This document shows positions 1-4,449 of a DNA stretch of 6,083 nt, piece by piece. A model generated the notes under the pieces. That model made no database searches. It was not told the DNA's origin and saw only the letters and a list, made by a program, of their open reading frames with translations. Location: NCBI GenBank assembly GCA_003153585.1, contig PLZZ01000008.1, forward strand, positions 2,245 through 8,327, read 5' to 3'. This stretch comes from Acidobacteriota bacterium (GTDB lineage Bacteria; Acidobacteriota; Terriglobia; Acidiferrales; UBA7541). Every line of letters begins with the position of its first letter. The stretch's first letter is position 1. The position numbers were made by a program, and so were the translations under genes.

Positions 1-23
1 TGACCGCACGCGTAGATTTCACT

Positions 24-33
24 TGTCCGGACA
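24..33. repeat. 10-bp perfect palindrome TGTCCGGACA
   Basis: TGTCCGGACA reads identically on both strands. The half-site GTCCGG occurs again at 69-74, upstream of the candidate -35 box. The positions suit a regulator binding site, but a palindrome of this length is expected by chance about once per kilobase, so the support is weak. Around it, bases 1-94 show no convincing coding sequence: the three plus-strand frames stop at 13, 63 and 122, and the reverse strand has no ATG start between 1 and 251. Confidence 0.3.
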
Positions 34-94
34 CGCTGCCAGCTCAGACGATTGGTGGTGGTTAACTAGTCCGGTTCGGTTTACCTGTAACGGC

Positions 95-122
95 TTGACT
101 TCGCTTGTCTGCGGGTCAGAAT
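95..122 (+). promoter_or_regulatory. Candidate sigma70-type promoter for the MHYT histidine kinase
   Basis: TTGACT at 95-100 matches the -35 consensus at five of six positions. CAGAAT at 117-122 matches the -10 consensus at four of six, with a 16-bp spacer. Transcription would begin near 129-131 and leave a leader of about 120 nt before the TTG start at 252. The -10 box overlaps the left arm of an inverted repeat (118-139), so a regulator could compete with polymerase there. This is a consensus match by eye only; acidobacterial promoters are not always close to the E. coli consensus. Confidence 0.35.
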
Positions 123-139
123 AGAAGCCACACTATTCT
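118..139. repeat. 7-bp inverted repeat overlapping the candidate -10 box
   Basis: AGAATAG (118-124) and CTATTCT (133-139) are perfect reverse complements separated by 8 nt. The repeat overlaps the putative -10 element and start point, where an operator would sit. It could instead be the first hairpin of the leader transcript. A second small hairpin, GGTGT-AAGA-ACACC, follows at 143-156. Neither is followed by a T-run, so they do not look like intrinsic terminators. Confidence 0.4.
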
Positions 140-239
140 TCTGGTGTAAGAACACCCCTTCCTGTCGATATTCGGCAACCAGAAATCTCTAGCCAACGCC
201 GGGGCTGAAAGAAAGCCTCCTAGTATATTTCGTGCCACC

Positions 240-243
240 GGAG
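240..243 (+). promoter_or_regulatory. Ribosome binding site supporting the TTG start
   Basis: GGAG lies 8 nt before TTG at 252. No ATG or GTG occurs in frame between the upstream stop at 147-149 and this TTG. The GTG at 273 has no comparable purine-rich site. A rare TTG start would lower translation, which suits a low-copy sensor kinase. Confidence 0.6.
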
Positions 244-251
244 CCGAAGTC

Positions 252-2165
252 TTGTCCTCGCATGAGATAGCAGTGGTCAGTTCATACGACTACCGCCTGG
301 TGGCCTTGTCCATTCTCATCTCCTTACTCGCTTCCTACGCCGCTCTCGAAATCGCTGGGAGGGTGAGCTCGGCGAGAGGCATGGTTCGCGCTTTGTGGCT
401 TGGCTGCGGCGCAGTGGCCATGGGTGTGGGGATATGGTCAATGCACTATGTGGGGATGCTGGCCTTGCGCCTGCCGATCCCGGTTCGATACGACTGGCCG
501 ACGGTATTGGTTTCGCTACTAGCTGCGGTCCTGGCATCTGCCATCATGTTTTTTGTGGTGAGCCGAAGGAAGATGGGGTTCATTTTAGCGATAGTCGGCA
601 GCGTTTTCATGGGCAGCGGAATCGCAGGGATGCATTACATTGGCATGGCGGCGATGCGGCTGCAAGCCGTGTGCCACTATTCGAAACCAATTGTGGCGGC
701 CTCCATTGCGATGGCAATTTTGATTCCGCTGGTTGCGCTGTCAATGGGGTTCCACATTTCCGGAGAAACGGCGACGGGTGGCCGGCGCAAGGCATTGAGC
801 GCGCTTGTGATGGGTCTCGCAATTCCAGCGACGCACTACACCGGAATGGCGGCTGCCAGCTTCACGGGATCCGCGTCCGTGCAGGACAATCTGTCGCACG
901 CATGGAGCGTCTCCACGCTGGGGATTGTCGCGATTGTTGGGGTGACAATACTTCTGCTCGGCTTCACCGTGATTACCGCGCTATTGGACCGCCGATTTTC
1001 CGACGAAGTGCAGCAAAGCCAGTCACTGCTGGCGCTGCTGCTGGAGTCTGCGCCAGAATCTATTTACGGAATCGATACACATGGTTCGTGCACGTTTTGC
1101 AATCAGGCCTTTTTGCAAATGACGGGCTACCAATCATTCGCGGACTTGCGGGGAAGGAACGTGCACGACGTGATTCACCATACGAGGCCAGAAGGGACTC
1201 CGTACCCGGTGAGCGAATGCCGTATCTACGAGGCGTTTCGTCTTGGCAAAGGTACGCACGTTGATGACGAAGTGCTGTGGCGCAAGGACGGGAGCAGCTT
1301 TCCAGCAGAGTACTGGTCTCGTCCGCTTCGCCGGGACGGTGAAATAATCGGGACCGTGGTGACATTCGTGGACGTCACCGAGCGCAAGCGAGCCGAGGAA
1401 GTCTTACGCGACGCAAGGGACGCCGCCGAAGCCGCGAACAATGCAAAAAGCGCGTTTCTGATGATCATGAGCCACGAACTTCGTACTCCCATGAATGGTA
1501 TTTTCGGAATGACCGAGCTCGTTTTGGACTCGGAGTTAACCGCCGAACAGCGCGAATATTTGGGCATGGTGCAAACTTCCGCGGGATCTCTCCTGTCCAT
1601 GATCAACGACATCTTAGACTTTGCGCAGATTGAAGGCGGAACACTGAAGCTCGAATCGATGCCCTTTGGCCTCCGAGAAAGCCTGGGTGAAACAATTAAG
1701 GCACTCGGTGTTCAAGCGCAGCAGAAGAGCTTGGAATTGCAATGGAAAGTTCGACCAGACGTTCCGGAAACCGTAGTTGGTGATCTAAGCCGCGTTCGTC
1801 AGATCTTGAAGATTCTGATCGGCAACGCCATTAAGTTCACGAAAGAGGGCGGCGTGTCTATCACGGTGGACAAAGATTCGCATGAAGACGAAGACTCTTG
1901 CTTGCACTTCATGGTGAAAGACACTGGAATCGGAATCGCCGAGGACATGCAGAAAAAGATCTTTGAGCCATTCTCGCAAGCCGACGGATCCGTGACTCGA
2001 AACTACGGCGGCACGGGAATGGGCCTAAGCATATGCTCGAAGCTTGCGACCGCGATGGGCGGAAAGATATGGGTCGAGAGTGAACCGGGGACAGGCAGCA
2101 CGTTTCATTTTACACTGCGGCTACCTTCGCAAAGGTGGACCTGCTCGGCGTCAAGCGACTGCTAA
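252..2165 (+). CDS. MHYT-PAS sensor histidine kinase (membrane-bound, no receiver domain)
   Basis: This 637-residue protein is an inner-membrane sensor kinase that should autophosphorylate and pass phosphate to an unseen response regulator. About seven hydrophobic segments fill residues 14-246 and carry three MHYT-type motifs: MHYVGM (64-69), MHYIGM (127-132) and THYTGM (194-199). The MHYT family is proposed to bind metal and sense O2, CO or NO. A PAS domain follows at about 257-378, then a helical linker. The HisKA H-box SHELRTP (407-413) has phospho-acceptor His408. The HATPase_c domain shows N-box GNAIKFT (524-530), G1 DTGIGI (557-562), F-box IFEPFSQAD (570-578) and G2 GGTGMGLSI (586-594). 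The first N-box Asn is replaced by Ile521. The protein ends 13 residues after the ATPase fold, with no receiver domain. The TTG start is chosen because GGAG at 240-243 lies 8 nt upstream and the next Met (residue 44) would remove the first membrane helix. Confidence 0.95.
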   Translation: MSSHEIAVVSSYDYRLVALSILISLLASYAALEIAGRVSSARGMVRALWLGCGAVAMGVGIWSMHYVGMLALRLPIPVRYDWPTVLVSLLAAVLASAIMFFVVSRRKMGFILAIVGSVFMGSGIAGMHYIGMAAMRLQAVCHYSKPIVAASIAMAILIPLVALSMGFHISGETATGGRRKALSALVMGLAIPATHYTGMAAASFTGSASVQDNLSHAWSVSTLGIVAIVGVTILLLGFTVITALLDRRFSDEVQQSQSLLALLLESAPESIYGIDTHGSCTFCNQAFLQMTGYQSFADLRGRNVHDVIHHTRPEGTPYPVSECRIYEAFRLGKGTHVDDEVLWRKDGSSFPAEYWSRPLRRDGEIIGTVVTFVDVTERKRAEEVLRDARDAAEAANNAKSAFLMIMSHELRTPMNGIFGMTELVLDSELTAEQREYLGMVQTSAGSLLSMINDILDFAQIEGGTLKLESMPFGLRESLGETIKALGVQAQQKSLELQWKVRPDVPETVVGDLSRVRQILKILIGNAIKFTKEGGVSITVDKDSHEDEDSCLHFMVKDTGIGIAEDMQKKIFEPFSQADGSVTRNYGGTGMGLSICSKLATAMGGKIWVESEPGTGSTFHFTLRLPSQRWTCSASSDC

Positions 2166-2284
2166 CGACGACAGGAGGCACCACTCAACCTGCTTTAAAT
2201 CGACTCGCAACTACATGCCTGATTAACGCGCTTACCATAGCCATGCTCGCCACATCTTGAATGGATTCTGCGAGCTGATTAATA

Positions 2285-2296
2285 CAACGATCGTTG
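2285..2296. repeat. 12-bp perfect palindrome CAACGATCGTTG, possible operator
   Basis: CAACGATCGTTG is its own reverse complement. It lies about 60 bp upstream of the candidate -35 box and 117 bp upstream of the SnoaL-like ATG, suitable for a dimeric regulator. An 11-bp stretch of the same sequence (ACGATCGTTGA) recurs at 2770-2780 inside the SnoaL-like gene, where it is probably coincidental. A 12-bp palindrome is expected by chance about once per 4 kb, so this is suggestive only. Confidence 0.35.
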
Positions 2297-2354
2297 AAGC
2301 CTGCCCAGAGCGGACAGAAGTTGTCGGCCTACTAAATTCTCTGTGTTGCGTTTC

Positions 2355-2383
2355 TTGGGCATAAGTTCGACGGTTCTGCTAAT
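2355..2383 (+). promoter_or_regulatory. Weak candidate promoter for the SnoaL-like/PrpD-like pair
   Basis: TTGGGC (2355-2360) keeps the TTG core of a -35 box. GCTAAT (2378-2383) matches four of six -10 positions at a 17-bp spacing; the overlapping TAATAT (2380-2385) is an alternative -10. Transcription would start around 2390, leaving a leader of about 20 nt. The match is weak and made by eye; the best argument is the position directly ahead of a strong ribosome binding site. Confidence 0.25.
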
Positions 2384-2397
2384 ATCCACGACATTTG

Positions 2398-2404
2398 AAG
2401 GAGG
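2398..2404 (+). promoter_or_regulatory. Strong Shine-Dalgarno AAGGAGG fixing the ATG start at 2413
   Basis: AAGGAGG is a near-perfect anti-16S match and lies 8 nt before ATG at 2413. A longer reading from TTG at 2395 would place this site inside the coding sequence, so the ATG is the better start. Confidence 0.85.
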
Positions 2405-2412
2405 TTACTCTA

Positions 2413-2841
2413 ATGTCCAGTACGCAACCTGTTAGAAATCCGGACTTAAGCATTGCTTATGTTCGCGAGATTTTCAAGAACCTGGAATCTGGCGATGGCC
2501 AAGGGTTCTTCGACCATGTGGCGGACGACGTGGATTGGATCGTCGAGGGAACTCATCCTCTTGCCGGTCACTATCACAGCAAGGCCGAGTTCGTCGCACA
2601 TACCTTTGATAAGTTGGCAAAGGTTCTACCCAAAGGGACGGAACTGCATGTGGAACACGCGCTGGTAAGTGGTGACTGGGCAGTGGTCGAGCTGCATTCC
2701 GAGGCCATCGCTAAAAACGGTTTCAGGTTCGATAACCGTTATTGTTGGCTGTGTCGCTTTGTGAATGGCACGATCGTTGAGGTTCGAGCGTACCTCGATT
2801 CCGCGCTTGTTGCTCGCCTTTTCGAGGAGAATCCGATTTAG
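2413..2841 (+). CDS. SnoaL-like / NTF2-fold family protein (ketosteroid-isomerase related)
   Basis: This 142-residue protein has the size and pattern of the SnoaL-like/NTF2 superfamily, small cone-shaped alpha+beta proteins that act as isomerases, hydrolases, cyclases or binding proteins. An N-terminal helix (about 11-26) leads to FFDHVADDVDWIVEG (32-46), typical of the first strand after helix 2. Next come the linker HPLAGHYHSKAEF (48-60), a helix to about 72, and paired strands (77-85, 89-99, 106-117, 119-128). The C-terminus has the common AYLDSALVARLF pattern (126-137). There is no signal peptide, so it should be cytoplasmic. The specific reaction cannot be told from sequence. It sits 57 bp upstream of the PrpD-like gene on the same strand and is probably co-transcribed with it. 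Confidence 0.88.
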   Translation: MSSTQPVRNPDLSIAYVREIFKNLESGDGQGFFDHVADDVDWIVEGTHPLAGHYHSKAEFVAHTFDKLAKVLPKGTELHVEHALVSGDWAVVELHSEAIAKNGFRFDNRYCWLCRFVNGTIVEVRAYLDSALVARLFEENPI

Positions 2842-2858
2842 CGGAATAAAATTCCTGC
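2841..2858 (+). other. Small hairpin directly after the SnoaL-like stop codon
   Basis: GGAAT-AAA-ATTCC (2843-2855) is a perfect 5-bp stem with a 3-nt loop. GC (2841-2842) and GC (2857-2858) can extend it with one bulged T. It begins at the last base of the stop codon, inside the 57-nt gap before the PrpD-like gene. It lacks a T-run, so it is more likely an mRNA stability or processing element than a terminator, if it does anything. Confidence 0.25.
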
Positions 2859-2898
2859 GACAAGAGTCCTAAGACGCTGAAAGACAAGGGAGGATGCC

Positions 2899-4422
2899 AT
2901 GACGCAACTCGCTCGCCGAAAACTCTTGCACGGAGCGGGTATCCTGGCCGCTTCTATGACCGCAGCGAACAGAGTGATGGCTAAAGTTTCGCCTGGCGGC
3001 ACTCCTGGCCAGGGCGAGAATCCGTGCCCGGAGAAGCCCAAGCCGATCATCACTGGCACCAGCCAAACTGAAGGCATCGCAAAATTCGCGAGTAGAACGA
3101 CCTATGAGGATTTGGCTCCTGAGCGGCGGGAACGACTCAAGCTCAGTATCCTGGATTCGTTAGCTTGCGCCATCAATGCCATCGGAGCGCCGCCAATTGT
3201 GGCGTGCTTGGAGAATGCAAAACAATTCGGCGGTTCGGATGCGAGATGCTCTCTGATCGGCGGCGGGAAAGCCAACGTCGTCTATGCATCCCAGTACAAC
3301 ACGGCGCTCGTGCGTTACATCGATTTCATGGACAGTTACCTCAGTGGGATAGGGCTCTGCCACCCCTCAGACAACCTGGCATCGATCATCGCCACATCCG
3401 AGCACGCCGGACGATCGGGCAAAGAATTCCTGACTGCCCTGGCCGTTGCCTACCAGGTCGAAGCGGTGCTAACCGCAAACTGCCCATTCATGCCGGATGG
3501 GTTTGACCTCACGACGCAGGTGTCTTTCTCCATAGCCGCGGGAGCTTCCAAAGCGCTGCAACTAGATGAGGCGAAGTCGGGCTGGGCTATTGAAATATCC
3601 GGATGTGTCATTCCACTGCTGGTCGCTCGCACTACACCGATCTCGCAGTGGAAAGGCTTGAACTCCTCCCAAGCTGCATTGGGGACCATTCAAGGGGTCT
3701 TCCTTGCGTCTCGCGGCGTAACTGGCCCGAAGTATGTTATCGAGGGAGCGGAAGGGCTTGCGCAAGCGCTCGGTAAACCGGTGCAGATTGACTGGGACCA
3801 GGTCAAACTGGATTGCTTCGATCAGCTCTCATTGAAGAGCTACAACAGCGCGGTTCCCACACAATCCGCCATCTTCTGCACGCTCGAACTGCACAAAGCT
3901 CACCCATTTAATCCGGCGGATATCGTCAGTGTTGACGCCGAGGTCTTCCAGGACGCCTACGATTTCACGGGAGGTGGACGCTTCGGTCCGAAGAAAAACG
4001 TGCACACAAAAGAGGATGCTGACCACAGCCTCCCGTACCTCCTTGCCGTCGGGCTCCTGGATGGAGATGTCCAGCCGGCGCAGCTCGAGTCCGGCCGAAT
4101 TGCAAAATCAGACGTGCAAGACCTGCTGCAAAAGGTCACGATCAGACCAAACGCTGCCTTTACGGCCCATTACCCGGCCGAGGTTATGAGCCGCGTGACA
4201 GTCCGGCTCAAAAACGGCGAGTCCTTCAATCACGACGTGTCGTCCTATCCCGGTGCCTCCAACCAACCATTTACCTGGGCGCAGGTCGAGGCAAAGTTCG
4301 ACAAACTATCGTCTAGTAATTCCACCGCGAAATCGCGCCAAGCCATCAAGAACGCCGTGCGCTCGCTTGAAGACATTCAGACGAGCGAACTGACGAGAGC
4401 ACTCAGCGAACTCAATAGCTGA
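2899..4422 (+). CDS. MmgE/PrpD-family protein with a twin-arginine signal
   Basis: This 507-residue protein belongs to the MmgE/PrpD family, which includes 2-methylcitrate dehydratase, cis-aconitate decarboxylase and related enzymes. GGGAGG at 2888-2893 supports the ATG start. The N-terminus has ARRKLL (5-10), a moderately hydrophobic stretch and a plausible cleavage site after VMA (26-28), like a Tat signal. A Gly/Pro-rich linker (31-55) precedes the family fold. Core motifs are YIDFMDSYL (140-148) with HPSDN (155-159), giving candidate catalytic Asp142/Asp145 and His155; SLKSYNSAVPTQSAI (311-325); and the hallmark DADHSLPYLLAVGLLDG (373-389). Gln322 takes the place of the His found in many MmgE-type members, as in true PrpD (FPAEFHSQ). 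The C-terminal domain (about 408-470) includes FTAHYP (421-426). No prpB, prpC or acn gene is nearby, so 2-methylcitrate as substrate is unproven. Length is near the family's usual 450-490 plus the leader. Confidence 0.9.
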   Translation: MTQLARRKLLHGAGILAASMTAANRVMAKVSPGGTPGQGENPCPEKPKPIITGTSQTEGIAKFASRTTYEDLAPERRERLKLSILDSLACAINAIGAPPIVACLENAKQFGGSDARCSLIGGGKANVVYASQYNTALVRYIDFMDSYLSGIGLCHPSDNLASIIATSEHAGRSGKEFLTALAVAYQVEAVLTANCPFMPDGFDLTTQVSFSIAAGASKALQLDEAKSGWAIEISGCVIPLLVARTTPISQWKGLNSSQAALGTIQGVFLASRGVTGPKYVIEGAEGLAQALGKPVQIDWDQVKLDCFDQLSLKSYNSAVPTQSAIFCTLELHKAHPFNPADIVSVDAEVFQDAYDFTGGGRFGPKKNVHTKEDADHSLPYLLAVGLLDGDVQPAQLESGRIAKSDVQDLLQKVTIRPNAAFTAHYPAEVMSRVTVRLKNGESFNHDVSSYPGASNQPFTWAQVEAKFDKLSSSNSTAKSRQAIKNAVRSLEDIQTSELTRALSELNS

Positions 4423-4427
4423 TTTGA

Positions 4428-4447
4428 AGACGCGCTCGTGCGCCTCT
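4428..4447. terminator. Hairpin between convergent genes, possible bidirectional terminator
   Basis: AGA-C-GCGC (4428-4435) pairs with GCGC-C-TCT (4440-4447) around a TCGT loop. This makes a 7-pair stem with one C-C mismatch. It fills most of the 27-bp gap between the two convergent stop codons. A weaker dyad, TCAGC...GCTGA, lies at 4403-4422 over the PrpD-like stop. Neither strand shows a clear T-run after the stem, so termination would be weak or factor-assisted. Confidence 0.35.
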
Positions 4448-4449
4448 GT

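Larger units (their letters stand above)
2166..2412. other. Intergenic region between the kinase and the SnoaL-like gene
   Basis: This 247-bp stretch has no recognisable gene. It contains a 12-bp perfect palindrome (2285-2296), a weak candidate promoter (2355-2383) and the ribosome binding site of the next gene. No good intrinsic terminator for the kinase is visible: the nearest dyad, CAGG...CCTG just after the stop, has a short stem and a long loop. One frame stays open from 2126 to 2257 and overlaps the kinase end, but its 44 codons resemble no domain I know. Confidence 0.6.

Noticed and set aside
2..124. Open frame of 40 codons at the left edge as the tail of an upstream gene
   Set aside because: The translation has no recognisable motif, and a second frame gives an equally plausible short tail ending at 63-65. 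There is no basis for choosing either.
395..1264. A 289-codon open frame on the + strand inside the kinase gene
   Set aside because: It is an out-of-frame shadow of the MHYT-PAS region. Its protein is rich in Arg, Cys and His with no domain pattern, while the overlapping frame has clear conserved motifs.
2044..2226. 60-codon + strand frame overlapping the kinase end
   Set aside because: It has no convincing ribosome binding site, an Arg-rich composition, and lies mostly within the conserved ATPase domain in the wrong frame.
2395..2412. Upstream TTG start adding six residues to the SnoaL-like protein
   Set aside because: The extension would be made of the Shine-Dalgarno sequence itself (AAGGAGG at 2398-2404). 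ATG at 2413 has ideal spacing.
2770..2780. 11-bp repeat (ACGATCGTTGA) of the intergenic palindrome inside the SnoaL-like gene
   Set aside because: It encodes conserved-looking residues of the protein, lacks the full palindrome, and a match of this length within 500 bp can occur by chance.
4403..4422. TCAGC...GCTGA dyad over the PrpD-like stop codon as a terminator
   Set aside because: It has only a 5-bp stem with a 10-nt loop and three T bases after it. The neighbouring hairpin at 4428-4447 is stronger.
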